64,000 bases of DNA from Rhipicephalus microplus (GCF_043290135.1 NC_134700.1:83494500-83558499), one strand, 5' to 3'. Numbered from the stretch's first letter, positions 12,876-25,246 are shown. A program made the numbers and translations. The notes: generated from the letters alone by a model not told the origin.

Positions 12876-13110
12876 GCCCCGCCGCTGTGGTCCAGTGCCA
12901 AGGTACTCGGCTGCTCATCCACTGGTCGCGGGATGGAATCCCGGCTACGGCGGCTGCATTTTCGGTAGAGCGAAAATGATGTAGGCCCGAGTGCTCAGCT
13001 TCAGGTGCATCAGAACCCCAGGTAGTCGAAATTTTTGGAGCCCTCTACTATATACGGCGTCTCTCATAATCATATGGTGGTTTTAGGACGTTAAACTTCA
13101 CATATCAATG
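12876..13110 (+). mobile_element. tRNA-derived SINE (Ruka-type), full length
   Basis: The head GCCCCGCCGCTGTGGTCCAG matches a tRNA 5' end and A box, and CGGGATGGAATCCCGGC is a B box with a degenerate GGTTCGA. The body carries AGTGCTCAGCTTCAGGTGCA, then CTCATAATCATATGGTGG. It ends GGACGTTAAACTTCACATATCAATG. It interrupts the 147-bp array; I see no clear target duplication. Confidence 0.9.
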
Positions 13111-13717
13111 AAAATTGTCATGCGAGTCTTAATAAGCATATTTCGACGTGTCATTTACATTCACCCTGTATTCACGCCACGTAATACCAAATTTGGTATA
13201 TGTGAAGCTACCGAAACGGCCGCGAGCACCCTTTGAGCGTGGCATCTAGTGATGTTTTACATGAAACGCATGTTTTAATTATCATGTTTGGACGTGTCAT
13301 TTACCTTTGTCGCCTATTCACGTCACGTGATACCACATTTGGTATATGTTGAGCTAGCAAAACGGCCGTGAGTGCGCTATGAGCGTAGCATGTAGTTATG
13401 TTTTACATGACACGCATATCATGATTATCATGTTCGAACTTGTCATTTACCTTAGCCGTCCGTTCGAGTCCCGTAATACCAAGTTTGGTTTACATATTAA
13501 GCTTGCGAAACGGCCACGAGCGCATCAGGAGCGCAGCGTGTTGTCATGACTTACATGACATTAATGTCATAATCTCCGCGTTTGGGTCTACCACTTATGT
13601 TCGCCATGGAGTCGCGTTATTCCGTACCAGATTTGTAATATGTCATGTGAAGGAAACCAACACAAGATCAGCACGACTATCAAATGTAAATCATTACATT
13701 CATGACATACATGTCAT

Positions 13718-13951
13718 AGATATGTGGGGTTTAACGTCCCAAAACCACTACATGATTATGGGAGACGCCGTAGTGGAGGGCTCCGGAAATTTAGACCACC
13801 TGGGGTTCTTTAACGTGGACCCAAATCTGAGTACACGGGCCTACAACATTTCCGCCTCCATCGGAAATGCAGCCGCCGCAGCCGGGATTCGAACCCGTGC
13901 CCTGCGGGTCAGCAGCCGAGTACCTTAGCCACTAGACCACCGCGGCGGGGC
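13718..13951 (-). mobile_element. tRNA-derived SINE (Ruka-type), full length, 14-bp TSD
   Basis: Complete copy on the minus strand. The B box GGTTCGAATCCCGGC and the A box TGGTCTAGTGGCTAAGG are intact, so a Pol III promoter could still work. It is flanked by the exact duplication GACATACATGTCAT (13704-13717 and 13952-13965), which is a piece of the 147-bp core repeat. This proves insertion into the array. Confidence 0.95.
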
Positions 13952-14081
13952 GACATACATGTCATGATTTTCATGTTATGACTAGTTAAATATGCTCGTC
14001 ATACAGTCATGTTATGCCATACCAAGTTTGCTATCGATACCGTAATCCAAACGGCCAGGAGAGCTAAAAGTCGTAGGCGAC

Positions 14082-14239
<158 letters not shown>

Positions 14240-14281
14240 CGCTTAATGTCACCGAAGTGTTGTAAGCAATGCTTCGCGTTT

Positions 14282-16265
14282 AAAAGGTAGCGTCACGTTC
14301 GGTCACGTCAGTGTTACTTGGGAAAACTGAGGCGTGTCTCCCATAAAAGGCTAGAGTATGTATACGGAACCAGTGTGTGGCAAAAAAGAAAATCTTCCGG
14401 CAAGAAAAGTTTGCCAAAAGTGCGCTGGTTCTCGTGGGAAGAAGTGCTCCCGAACGAGGATCATGCCTGTGGCATAACAATACAGGCGCCCATTTTTTTG
14501 TCTGTATACAGCAAGGCTAATTACGCGTATACGCGTAATGAAACTTGCTGAAAATTTCCGGGATAATAAAGGCATGCAGCATGAATTCCAACAGCAGATG
14601 AAAAATCGCTGCAGTTCCGGAAAGCAAGAGAAGTAAAAAAAATACCGAATAGTAGAACACACTAAAAAAATTTGCCAAGCGTGCAACAAAGCGTAATCTG
14701 ATGTGTGCTTATTCCGCTGAGGTCTATTTATAGCTACTTTATTCTGCAGCCAAAAGGGCTGCTTTTTAATTTAGTCTTTAAATTTGTCATCGCATTCATC
14801 GTACCATGTTTTTGTAATTAGCGGCCTTGTTTAATTCATGAAGATTTTCTACGGGAAGGAAAATTCATGGGACAGGGAGCAACGAAACATCACTGGTACG
14901 CAATCTTTTTCTTCAAATTATGCCCCAGGACTCACTAAATGAGCGAATATTTGGAAATGGTTCTAGCAAAGAAACCTGCTTATTTAGAAGGAGTGTGGGC
15001 TTGTAGCAATGTCATCTTTTTGTTTCGTAATTCAAGAGTTTAAAATTCAGTGCACAGCATTGTGAAACAAGCGCCCAACGTTCACGCAAAAGCAGTAGAA
15101 CATTGTTACGGCAGCTACGCAAATCTGTGGTGTAAAAGATGGTTTACAGTTGTCCCCACCTGCTTGGCGTTCGTTTGTTTGGTTGTTTGATATTTAACAC
15201 AGTTAAACACTGTTGGTAACGATTTCTTTGGCTCAACTTATTTAAAAAGGCGTGGGCAGAGGGGGCGAGAAAAAGGGGGTTGGGGTCACCTAAACGGGAA
15301 GTGTTTTCGGGAAATCTCGCGCAGACTTCTGCGTACTGATTTGGTGATTGACACATCTGGTTGCTGTATTATTGACTTCTCGAACTTATCTCCATTTATT
15401 GATTTCCTTTTTTCAACTATCAGCAAAGCTAGCTGCTGAACAGCCACAAAATTCGTGCGCCTTGGAGATTGCCCTCCGGGCCCGCGGACGGTCGCGGCTA
15501 TACGCAATTGCTTCTGTATCACCACGAATCTCGGGTGTTTCGCAGGCGGTGGTGTTCCACACGCACCGAAACCCATTCTTCGGGCCTCCCCGGAGGGCCT
15601 CTTTTGTAGGCGCTTGTTCGCTGTCGCTTGTATTAACGTTTCCCAGCGTTATTGTGCATTGTTATTGTCTTAGTTGGGGCACGCTTACATCGATCGCGAG
15701 CAGTTGCTCGCCTGATAAAGGAAGTACAGGCAGGGGAGAAAAGGACCGAGGGAACACTTGTGGGCAATCTGCGGGATCCCACCTCGTTATTCCGGCGTTC
15801 GATCAGGGTGTCTTTCTTGCCATTATGAGCCGGATCTCATTTGTACGTGATTGCCTTGGGCTAGTTGCGATTGTTACATGGTTGCCTAAGCACTGCGAGC
15901 AATTTGCATGCCGCCGTGTTTGTCTGGTCGCCATCTTCGTATGAAAAATATACGCACGTTTCAGCGCTCATTTTTGATGGCGTTTCATGAACCACTGTGC
16001 TTCAAGAAATTGAGCTTCAATGCGTTCCTCACGCCATTTAATTTGCTGGACGCTTTAGGAGCCGAGCAGTGGTATGTTGTCGTCGTTTCTGTTGCTTGGA
16101 GTAACGCTGGCAAAACCACGTATAACGTTGTCGTATGTAGCATTTTCAGCATGCGTCACAATGCAGACTGCGTCCTCGTGTTCTTCGAGTGCCTAGATGA
16201 TGACATCATCTGCTAAGCCCTTCAAGGGTCGGGACTGTCGTATGCTGTCGAAGCTTTGCGTAATG
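14282..16265. other. No recognisable gene
   Basis: The longest frame, 198 codons on the plus strand (15348-15944), has no motif I recognise and overlaps frames on the other strand. I see no repeat modules shared with the rest of the window. Confidence 0.4.
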
Positions 16266-16269
16266 CAGA

Positions 16270-16440
16270 CAAGACCTCGAATAGAAATAGAAGAAAAAAG
16301 AAAAAGTGAGCGATAAGTACAAGGAAAGATGAAGAAAACAGAAAAAGTAAAAATGAATACAGGTAAGAATGAGAATAGGTGAAAAAAAGAACTGAGAGAA
16401 GGATGGAAAGAACAAGAAAAGGGAAGATAAACAAATAAGG
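16270..16440. repeat. Polypurine (A/G-rich) tract
   Basis: The plus strand is strongly purine-biased (AGAAGAAAAAAG, GAAAGATGAAGAAAAC and similar) with no fixed unit. It could have grown from a LINE or SINE tail, but no element is attached. Confidence 0.7.
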
Positions 16441-16844
16441 CTGCCTGTAGCTCCTCTCTTCAAGCTTGGGATCACCAGTTCGAAGCTGCCTAGTTTCTGA
16501 GTGGGTAAATCACACGCAGTGGGAGTATTTGCAGCGTCGTTTCAGATATATCAAGTCGTAACTCTCTCTTCTCTCGGCAGACTACGTAGACGAAGGTCCT
16601 CATCACGTAACTGTAGGGATGAACACTGTCATTGGCTAACCTCTTTATCACAACAACATCCGGTTTGATACTTATATTGTTTGTTCTGAGTTCAATAAAT
16701 CTGAAAATATTTATTTATCTCTTTTTTAGAAACACCGACAAACTATGAATCTGTGAATAACAATTTTAAGCATATGTTGATGGTCCCACTCATGACTCAA
16801 CTCACTCAGACTCAGATCAAGCTGTGATGATCGAAATCAAACTG

Positions 16845-18172
16845 TATACAGTTTATGTAAACCCTGTATGTAACGTAGACTGTATGACGAGCATAACTTA
16901 CTAGTCATAATATGATAATCATGACATGTATGTCATGACTGTCATAATTTCTATGCCATGGTCTTGCTGCTCTTGCGATAGTTTCGTTCACATGACATAT
17001 TCCAAAACTGGTGTGGTATGACATGATTGAATGGCGAACATAATTAATAGGCCCTAACAGAAAAATCATGACATGCGTGTGATGTAAGAACATGAGTACA
17101 TGCGACGCTTATGATTCGTTCGCGGCCTTTCCGCTAGCTTTACGTATACCAAATTGCCTATTGCGTGAGGTGAATGAATGACGAAGCTAAATAACACGTC
17201 AAAACATGATAATCACAATACGCTTGTCATGTAAAACGTCACTATACGCTAACCTCACAGCGCACTCGCGGCTGTTTCGCTAGCTTCACATATACTAAAT
17301 TGCATATTATGAGACATGAATGGATGACGAATGTATCTTACTGGTGCAAATACGATAATCATGACATGTTTGAATGTAAGAACATGACAATATACCATGC
17401 TTACGATGCGTTCGTGGCCGTTTTGCTAGTCTTACGTATACAAAATTTGGTATTACGTGACGTGAATGGGTGACGAAGGTAAATGACACGTCCAAAAATG
17501 GTAATCATGATATGCGTGTCATGTAAAACGTGACTGCATGCAACGCTAATAGCACGCTCGTGGCTGTTTAGCCAACTTAACATACACCAAGTTTGAAATT
17601 ACGTGATGTGTATGGAAGACGGCCACAAGTGCCAGGTACAAACATAATCATGACGTGGAAGTCATGTACGGCATAATTTACATGACTACCGTGGCTGGTG
17701 CTGCACTCTTAAAAAAAGGCAGTGCTACTTACTAGCTTTGAGGTAGTAAATTGTTGTTACAACATTCACTACCTCCATAGTAATTGCAGGTAGTAGACCA
17801 CAAACGTTTATTACCTCAAAAGCAATTAGAGGTAGTAAATGCTGGTGGTCTACTACCTGCAGTTACTACTTAGGTAGTGAATGTTGTGACACCAATTTAC
17901 TAACTCAAAGCTGGTAAATAGCACTGCCTTTTTTTAAGACTGTGTTATGGCAAGCATTGGTGGTTCTGTCATCACGCCATTATAAACAACATACTTGCAT
18001 CTTAATTAGATACGTGAGAGTGCATAACATTTCTACTTGTGTTTACTATGTACTACGTTCGTCCACCTCGTAATGTTGTGCTGACTTTAAATTGGCTTGT
18101 CAACCTTCCTCATTCGTGCTTCGCATATCATCGATTCTAACTCTACGTGGGGTCTGCAATTTTTTTTTTGTA
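16845..18172 (+). mobile_element. Composite tandem-repeat element B (HINE-like), left end missing
   Basis: This has the core and distal modules of elements A and C. It enters at GACTGTATGACGAGCATA (about 16879) and has about five 147-bp units, with GTTCGCGGCC-type blocks near 17110, 17257, 17405 and 17553. The distal end follows: ACGGCATAATTTAC (about 17667), CCACCTCGTAATGTTGTG (18062), CATTCGTGCTTCGCATATC (18110), CTACGTGGGGTCTGC (18143) and a T run. The hairpin and TATC modules are absent. About 380 bp absent from A and C separate the two parts of the distal end and include the foldback element at 17704-17944. Confidence 0.75.
17704..17944. mobile_element. Foldback MITE-like palindrome
   Basis: The two halves are inverted copies of one another. 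CTTAAAAAAAGGCAGTGCTA starting at 17708 is matched exactly, inverted, near 17919-17938. Pairing continues imperfectly through GCTTTGAGGTAGTAAATTG, CAACATTCACTACCT and GCAGGTAGTAGACCA to the centre at about 17823. There is no coding capacity. The element lies inside the insertion that splits the distal end of composite element B. Target duplications are not clear. Confidence 0.8.
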
Positions 18173-18239
18173 TCGCTCGTTCCCGACGGTCGAATTTCGC
18201 GTTACACGAGGCATCTATTAGGCTTTTGTCTTAGCGAAC

Positions 18240-18560
18240 ATAAATGACAACAATTTACTCGGCTATTGGCAGATGTTCTAACTGCTCATCACATGCGGTT
18301 GCAGAAAACATTTTGAAGACCGCTTCGGTCGCGAGCATTGCCACCAGTTGCTCTTTCAGTAGCTTTCTTTTTATGGTAACGTGATAGCGTTGCAGAGCTT
18401 GTTTCTCGAAAACTCCGGTGTCATGGTCGTTAGTTGTGAGCAAAATATCAGCGTTGTCTATGAACAAGAAATCGCGACGGGTTCTAACAAAATCTTCGGT
18501 TTGGTTGAGAATCAAACCCAGGTCGTCTGCATGGCAAATAGGAGTTATACCGCAGTCACG
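18240..18560 (-). mobile_element. Possible second tRNA-derived SINE
   Basis: On the minus strand the sequence starts with GATGGCGTGACTGCGG (A-box-like), followed 40 bases later by TGGGTTTGATTCTCAACC, which resembles a B box with its T arm. A body with AACGCTGATATTTTGCTCAC and AACGACCATGACACCGGAG follows. I associate this body with repeated tick sequence from memory only. A 90-codon frame crosses it but matches no family I know. Only one copy is in the window, so the call is weak. Confidence 0.35.
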
Positions 18561-18964
18561 CCATCTAATAAAACTGCTTTGAAAGAGGAAAAAACTCTAT
18601 ATAAATATTATTTAGGAAGAGGATTCTCCTTAATGCAATCAATATTGTGTGGTAGAAGCCTAGACCTACACCAGGAGTCAAAACATGTGAATCACGCAAA
18701 CAGTCGGGGTTTCGAAGATGCCATTCCAAAGCGCTCAGACGCATTTAATTAACAGCAGCAAAAGTATCAACAAGGTGAGTAGCTGCGAAAGTTGGCGTGT
18801 AGCTTGACCCGTAATAGATTTTTGAATGATTTGGAAAAGGAAAAAAAATATAGGGTAGCGAAAACTTCGCAACTGTACTTGCAGTACATTCTATAGGATA
18901 GTTGAAAACGGGCAATTGTACGTACACAGACATTCGTTTTCCCTTTGCCTTGGTTGATGCATGC

Positions 18965-19205
18965 TGCGCCGCAGGGGTCTAGTGGTTGTGACACTAGACT
19001 GCAGGCCCGGAGGTCGCGGGATAGAATCCCGGCTGCGGCGGCTGCATTTCGAGGGAGGCGCGCAAATGCTGTATGCCCGCGTGCTCAGATTTGGGTGCAC
19101 GTTGAAGAACTTTAGGTGGTCAAAATTTCCGGAGCCTTCCACTACGGCGTCTCTCATAATCATATGATGGTTTTGGGACGTTAAATCCCAACAACTATTC
19201 TTATC
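18965..19205 (+). mobile_element. tRNA-derived SINE (Ruka-type), TSD 12/13
   Basis: The copy is complete, with A box TGGTTGTGACACTAG-like, GATAGAATCCCGGC as degenerate B box, body with GTGCTCAGATTTGGGTGCAC, and 3' end GGTTTTGGGACGTTAAATCCC. It is flanked by GGTTGATGCATGC (18952-18964) and GGTTGAGGCATGC (19206-19218), a 13-bp target duplication with one mismatch. Confidence 0.92.
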
Positions 19206-19218
19206 GGTTGAGGCATGC

Positions 19219-20917
19219 AGTGAGAACCGAAGAGTTGAGAGAATGATGTGCACGTTGCCGATTTACGCTATCACGTTCCATTCTTGCAGGAGTATCTCAA
19301 GCAGCTTCCAAGTTTTGTGCTTCGCCATGCAATCTTTTTGTGAAAAGAATTACATAAGCAAATATAAAGTCCATATCTTAAGTGGGAAGCTCCTGAGACA
19401 GACTAGCTAAATTTTGTGGCTTGTGTTATTCTTTTCTTTAAAAGTAGTTGATGCAACACTGGCCTGAAATTTTCTGACGTAGATTGTGTCGCCTAAAAAG
19501 GAATCCCTCAGGTACCGATATTGTCAAGCTGGAACATAATATGAAAAGTTATGTTTTCGCAGTATATTGAAATTTATATTTTGACATTAGAGCGATGGCA
19601 GAACATCCGTCGGTTATTTTTTCGTACCATTTATTTCTTTCGCGTCTACCCAGTATTTGGCAGGGCCCCGATTGCGCTCAAGTTATTGCGTAACGGTTAT
19701 ATAACGTCCTGCTTGCCACTGTAAGCGCTCATTTCACAGTCGACACATGTGCCTATATTGTTCTTGTTCTCCCTAATTGGATCTTTGCACACCGTTTTCG
19801 CGATTAAAGTTTCTTTCTTTCTTCTTAACCTTGATATCATGCTGTGTAGAGCTTGACAGGGATTAGTTAAAAAAAAAATAGTCCCCTTTCTATCGATTGG
19901 AGGGCCAGCCTGCTACACAGAACACCAGTGATTCGACGATGTAATGGCAATAAAGAGAAAAGACGTCACAGGGGAAGAGGGTGGTGAGTAAGCGGTGGGG
20001 CCTTTTCGTAGTCTGCGCAGCGACAAGGAGTATTCACTTACCTGTCGTCAATGCAAAAATTTGTGATCAGAGACATTTCACTTCGTTTTTACCGGTTAGG
20101 AACTACCGCTGTAGGCGCCGTAAAATTATGTGACGTCACAGGGAATGGGGCGGAAACTTCGAGGCAGCGTCAACTCACATATTTTTTTGCGAGTTTTTGC
20201 GCCGCAAAAATTTTTAGTACCGTGACATACAAATTCAACAATACAGAAAATGTATGCCCTTTCGAGGCCCTTTAAACACTCTTTTTTACACTTCAGCGAA
20301 ACTTAGGTGTTTACAAAAAGCCGGTAACGATTTAGACTACTGGGTACTCTAGTATGGGAGAGCATAAAGCCGTTCAGTGGGTCTCGCACATGAAGAGGCC
20401 AACTGAACGGCTTAGAAAAAAAAAAAGGTTCAACGATTCAAAGTACTTGGTACTGCACTATGCCCGTCACAGCATAAAGCCGTCCCTATACCGCAATACC
20501 TGATTTGACACGCCATCCACCAGAGTACACCTTTCCAAGTTACATATTTCGGAGGCGGCTGCCTCGTGCGCCGGCGAAAAATGTGCGCCGGCGGTTGTAC
20601 CGAAATGCCGCCGTCAAAGGTGTGCTGATCCCATACGGACTTGTACGTACTGCTTTCAACTAATTGATGTTGTCTAGATGGTGGAATTGTGGCCGGTCAG
20701 CCGCTTCCGATACGGCAACCTGATTTTTTGTTAAGATGACTTGTCGTTTCACTTTGCCACATTTCTCTGTTGCCTTTCTTTCTTGCATTTGATTGTTTCA
20801 CGCATGAGTGTCGTTGCTGCATGTGGCTACAAAGCCGTTGCGTTGCTAAGCACGTGTGTGAAGGCCCGATTCCCGGCGTGGAGGAAGGAGAAAGCTCCGA
20901 GGGAGCGTTGCACAATA
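19219..20917. other. No recognisable gene; small inverted repeats
   Basis: AAGCCGTTCAGT (20367-20378) and its complement (20402-20413) form a 12-bp stem. The surrounding block GTACTCTAGTATGGGAGAGC-ATAAAGCC recurs in diverged form at about 20436-20490 and inverted at about 22617-22680, indicating an old low-copy repeat. No coding motif. Confidence 0.5.
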
Positions 20918-20961
20918 AGAAAGAAAGAAAAAAAGAAAGAAAGAAAGGAAGGAAGAAAGAC

Positions 20962-21040
<79 letters not shown>

Positions 21041-21042
21041 AG
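20918..21042. repeat. (GAAA)n microsatellite
   Basis: About 30 GAAA units with a few GGAA variants near 20950. It yields KERKK and FFLSF reading frames that are artefacts. Confidence 0.98.
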
Positions 21043-21369
21043 TGCTGCAAGCAAGCAACACGTTTCGCTTGCCCTATAATTTTGATAAGGGAAGGGCTCC
21101 TCATTTTTTTTCGTAATTCCACCTGGTCGAAATGCATTTCCAATAGTCGACCGCCGTCTTCTAGTTCATCAGTGTGACCCTCCAGCAGCTGCTTTGTGGT
21201 GTTCAGGCAAATAACACAATGCAACCAAGCGTCAGTGAACAAAGAACAAAGTTGCCTTATTTGCACAGATATTTATATGTCTTGGGTCGGGGAGGGAATA
21301 CGTTCAAAATAGTGATGATGCTGTTTGTATCATTAGTGGGCATACGCAATAATCCAGAGTTTGAAGCAT

Positions 21370-21850
21370 GGTAACACGTGGTGGTGGTGAATAACATATG
21401 TTTATAGAACTTATGCACAGGGAGGGTAAGGAGCGGTACTTAAGGGCCCGCTCCGGGTGAACACTATAGGTGCTCCCCTTTACGGAATCCCATTGGTGTC
21501 GGCCGCAGCTTTGACACGCTCAACCAAGGCCCGCTGGACCGCTAGGTTAGAGCAGCCGTCAAGGGTTGCCTCCCAGTCCTCCCGGAAAGGGTAGATTATA
21601 AGGGTGATGTTCGCATTTTTTCGTCACGCCCACACCATGTAGAAAATATCGCAGTAATTTTCCTCACATGGCGGGCACTTCCCTATGAAAGCGGGGTCGA
21701 AGTGTTTAGGATTACCGGGCAAAAATAGACAAGACACAGCAGCTAAGCTATGCCGCAGTGGGTGTAACTATGTACCGTCTGCTAGAGGGGCATCATACAC
21801 TGAGTATTCGTGAATCCAGCAATTCATGCGGCACCTATTGGCAATATAGG
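21370..21850 (-). pseudogene. LINE 3'-terminal fragment (Cys-rich tail and 3' UTR)
   Basis: The minus strand gives CPPCEENYC (about 21675) as a remnant zinc knuckle. Then comes REDWEATLDGCSNLAVQRAL and VERVKAAADTNGIP (21580-21490), which is the C-terminal segment typical of the RNase H-bearing LINEs here. A short 3' UTR ends near the ACCACCA run at 21379. A stop interrupts the frame and nothing upstream of the tail is recognisable. Confidence 0.65.
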
Positions 21851-24800
21851 GAGGCTGCGTACTCAGGTCCAAACTGTCCAAGCACCAGTCATATACGGTA
21901 GGAGCACGGTAGGATGGTACCGCCAGTAAAGAAAAAACTAATGGCCAAGCACATTTCTTCTTTCCAGGTAAGGCACCAGTGTGAACTTGTTAACTCAGAC
22001 CTATAAAATGACCATTGTATCTAGTGACTGCATGTCGCTGTGGCACCCGAAGTGCGTAAACAAATTTCGCAGAGACGCGGTGCGCCATGTACATTACAAG
22101 CAAAACGCGACCACTTCAAGAACGCCGCTCCCGCTTGCAGGACCACTGGTGCCAATTAAAAATAGATGCTCCGCGTCAACAACCCGCTCCCCTTCTACAA
22201 AGCAGCGCGAACTGCAATCGCGCTGCAGAAAACTCAATATTTGTGTTAGTGAAAGTGGACGCAGTGACCTCCGTAAATCCGCCATGCTGCAACTTCGCTG
22301 CGCCCTCACATGTTCATTTGAGTTGCGAATATGATCTGCCGCCGTACGTTCTTGCAGTATGTTCATCACGTTGTCGTGATTTGATGAGTTACTGGAGAAG
22401 CGGATGGAAAAAAGTTTGACGCACTGTCGAACATCGCATCTCACAAATGTTTTTTTTTTTCTATGAAGAAACAACTCATACGTGAAAACTCAGTTACAAG
22501 CTCAGATGGTGAAACTAACGAGGACAGTGCTAGAGAGGATCGCAACAGAAGTACTGAACTCCTCATCTTTTAACCCTTGAACTGCTCGTCAACACGGCAT
22601 CATCAAGTGCGAGGCCCACGCGACGGAGAGCTTTATGCTCTTCCGTAGTAGAGTACCAAGTACTCTAGATCGCTAACGACTTCTGAACACACTGGTCTGT
22701 TCGAAATTACTAACAACGTTTTCAAGTCTCTCATCTTTTACCTAGCTTTATTTGTCTGCTCAGTGCAGCAAGAAAAGAGAGTCTACTGCAATGGCTGTAG
22801 TTGCTGTTTTGCAAAGGCCGTTCGCAAATTTAGGTATCGAGTGAACGTACCACACCATGCAGCCAGCATTTAATACAAGATCACTGTAAAGGAACCGTGC
22901 TCTCACAAATCTCCTGTTTTCATACATTCTACGGTCTATTTGCGACTGAACTTTCAAGGCCGCCAAAAGAAGATGCATGCACAGTCACAGACTGACCGCT
23001 GCCAGTATAGTCTGCTCAGCGCTGGCCACTACCATCGGCACCGTCGGCAATGCATCGTACAGCTGCCGGGAAAGGGGGTTATGCAGCTTCCCATTTGGAA
23101 GTCAGATTCAACTGCTGCCTCAGGCGGTAGGAGGAACGGGAGCTATTCCCGTTAGGTACGCCTCCAAAGCCGGGAAGCCCATTCATCCTGACGCTCCCAC
23201 ACTTTGCGGACACCGCGAGGGGAGAAGCAGTGCTATAGAAGGCGAGAGGGCAAGCTTTGAGCTTCACGCTCGCGCCTGTTGTCTTAAGCGAGTGGACTCA
23301 TTCGCGTGTGCACATCCGCACCTACTCAGTGGCGACTGGTGCTCCTGATGAACCGACCTCATATCGCCGCCACCTCGGAAGTGGCGCGAGCTGCGCCCTC
23401 ATCTGTTCCGAACTAGCTCTGCAAGCTTAACCTGCAGAATTGGCGTGTTTATGCGCGAGGCGAGGCCGAGAAAATGCGGAACAAGCGAGCGAGCTATTTC
23501 GCGAAGCAGTCAATTCGCGCGGTTGGAGCCCCGTGCATGGTTTTTCCGCAGCTATTCGACCGAAGCGGAAGGGAGGCGAAGGGTAAAGAGAGTAAGCAGT
23601 GAGCTCATGGAAGACGACTTCCACAACGCTATGGTTGGCAGCGGCTAGCTCACTCACTCAAGCACTCTGGTTCACTGGCTCACATTTCACGCTCGTACTA
23701 CGCGGCTCTCCTGGTTCACCATCGGGCTCACTCATCGGGGCCAGCTTTCCAGGCCACAGTGTTATATGAAGACCCAGATAAACTCGACATGTCATAAGGC
23801 TTATAGGGATGCTTCCTGGTGTAAACACGAAGTTTGTTTATTATAAAAAACGAGAAAAAAATGCAGTGCAAAGTGTGGGCAGGAAAGACATTTGCAGGCC
23901 TGTATGACTGGCCGGGAAATATAGAAGGGACCTTGCGTGCAGTGCTGCGCAATACGCGCCTCAATTTCATTCCAATTCCATTCCGGGGAATGAGAACTTG
24001 CCGCAATTCTATTCTTTTCAATTCTCGGAACGGAAAATTTTGCCCATTCCCACTCCGGAAATGGCTGGGCTGTTCAATTCTATTCGTGTAATTCCTCAAT
24101 GTCGAAAAGGCATCTTGACAGTTTCATTCAGTTAAGATTAATGCCCCATAGAGCTGACGTCATTCGATTAAAAAAACTAAAAAACTTTTAGCATTGCTAC
24201 TTTTGGGCGTTTGCTAAGAGAACTCGAAAACATATTTAGAGCTAACATATTAAGCACATTGTTTTGTCGCCTCCCTTATGTCCTTGTTAGCGCTCTATAT
24301 GTTTTCGAGCGTTTATTTTGCGTGAATAGATATATACGCCTTAGAAGGGGAAGGATATTGTGAATCCGCACCGGGAGTCTGTGAAGTATATTACATGTTT
24401 TCGAGTTTGCATAAGAATGCAAAACACGTTACCAAAGTCTAGGGTTAGTAGCCTGGTGACATGTCTTGCAATGCCCTACGCTGCTAATTTCCGTAGGAAC
24501 AGTTCTATCGCTACCTATAATATTCGCATGATCAGCATGTTTAAACGAATGGTAATGCTTTAACATCGTGTAAGCTTAAATACGTTAATGCAGAGTGAAG
24601 GCATAGCGTATATTTCGGTCGACCATATCAGTGTTCAAGAAGATTAAGCAGTTCTGCCAAGTTTGGAGCGGTTGTGAATATGCAGGAAACTAAGATATGC
24701 TTAAAATGGAGCAAAACCCTCAATATATCTTTGTATTAGTTAGAACAGTGCACCACTCGGGCACCTTGTGCCTTTGCATCGAATACGCAACACTGGACCG

Positions 24801-25137
24801 CAGCAGTCTCTCTTATCAAGCGCACCTCACAAGTATGGATGGGGTGAGAACTTGTGTTCTTTTGTCGCAAAGGTTACTTACTTCCATCGGGTACTAAACT
24901 GCTGATAGGGTGAAGTTCAGGCTGTACCTAGAGTATCATTAAGAACCAACGCGCACGGATAACTTGTTTCTCCCTTCAGTATCTGCCACGACAATGCACT
25001 TATTTGTACACTAACTTATCCCTCGGTTTCTTTTACAAATAGGCAGATCGTTCATACATTAACATCATGCCTACTCTTGACTCTGGCTTGGCTCTGGCTA
25101 ACTAAAAATGCAGCTAGAGCATTCGTAGGGATCTTCG
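21851..25137. other. No recognisable gene
   Basis: Frames are short and overlap on both strands. The stretch is unique apart from the ATTCC-rich patch at 23955-24092 and the inverted low-copy repeat near 22617-22680. Confidence 0.4.
23955..24092. repeat. Degenerate ATTCC-rich repeat, locus 1
   Basis: About 130 bp are made of ATTCC/ATTCT words with the palindromic junction ATTCCGGGGAAT (near 23980). A second locus of the same type lies at 35955-36115. Confidence 0.65.
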
Positions 25138-25145
25138 CCTTCAAT

Positions 25146-25246
25146 AATAATTATTGAGGTTTAACGTCTCAAAACCACCGTATAACTATGCGTTACAACG
25201 TAGTAAACGACTCTAGAAATTTTGAGCACCTGGGGTTCTTTAACAT
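25146..25246 (-). mobile_element. SINE 3' half, separated from its head by a LINE insertion
   Basis: The sequence from GAGGTTTAACGTCTCAAAAC to GGTTCTTTAACAT is the 3' half of a Ruka-type SINE. The tRNA-like head is at 26849-26990. The whole SINE is flanked by CCTTCAAT (25138-25145 and 26991-26998). Removing 25247-26848 and one copy of AACAT restores a continuous SINE body. Confidence 0.9.

Larger units (their letters stand above)
12430..14070. repeat. Core satellite array A, unit about 147 bp
   Basis: The block ACGGCCGTGAGC recurs near 12531, 12679, 12822, 13216, 13362 and 13512. Spacing is 143-150 bp, apart from the gap that contains the SINE. Each unit carries CACGTCACGTRATACC, the 12-bp palindrome ACCAAATTTGGT (exact at 12647-12658 and 13186-13197) and a CATGACACGCATGTCATG palindromic block. 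Units differ by roughly 10-25 per cent by eye. Confidence 0.85.

Noticed and set aside
12876..13110. tRNA gene
   Set aside because: The tRNA-like head continues into a SINE body and is repeated across the window; it lacks a proper acceptor end.
12430..14070. CRISPR-like array
   Set aside because: Units of 147 bp with similar sequence throughout have no repeat-spacer structure, and the genome is a eukaryote.
15348..15944. 198-codon plus-strand frame
   Set aside because: No recognisable domain, signal peptide or conserved pattern; overlapping frames of similar length exist.
20697..21266. 189-codon minus-strand frame with FFLSFFLSF and its KERKK counterpart
   Set aside because: Built on the GAAA array; flanks have no domain.
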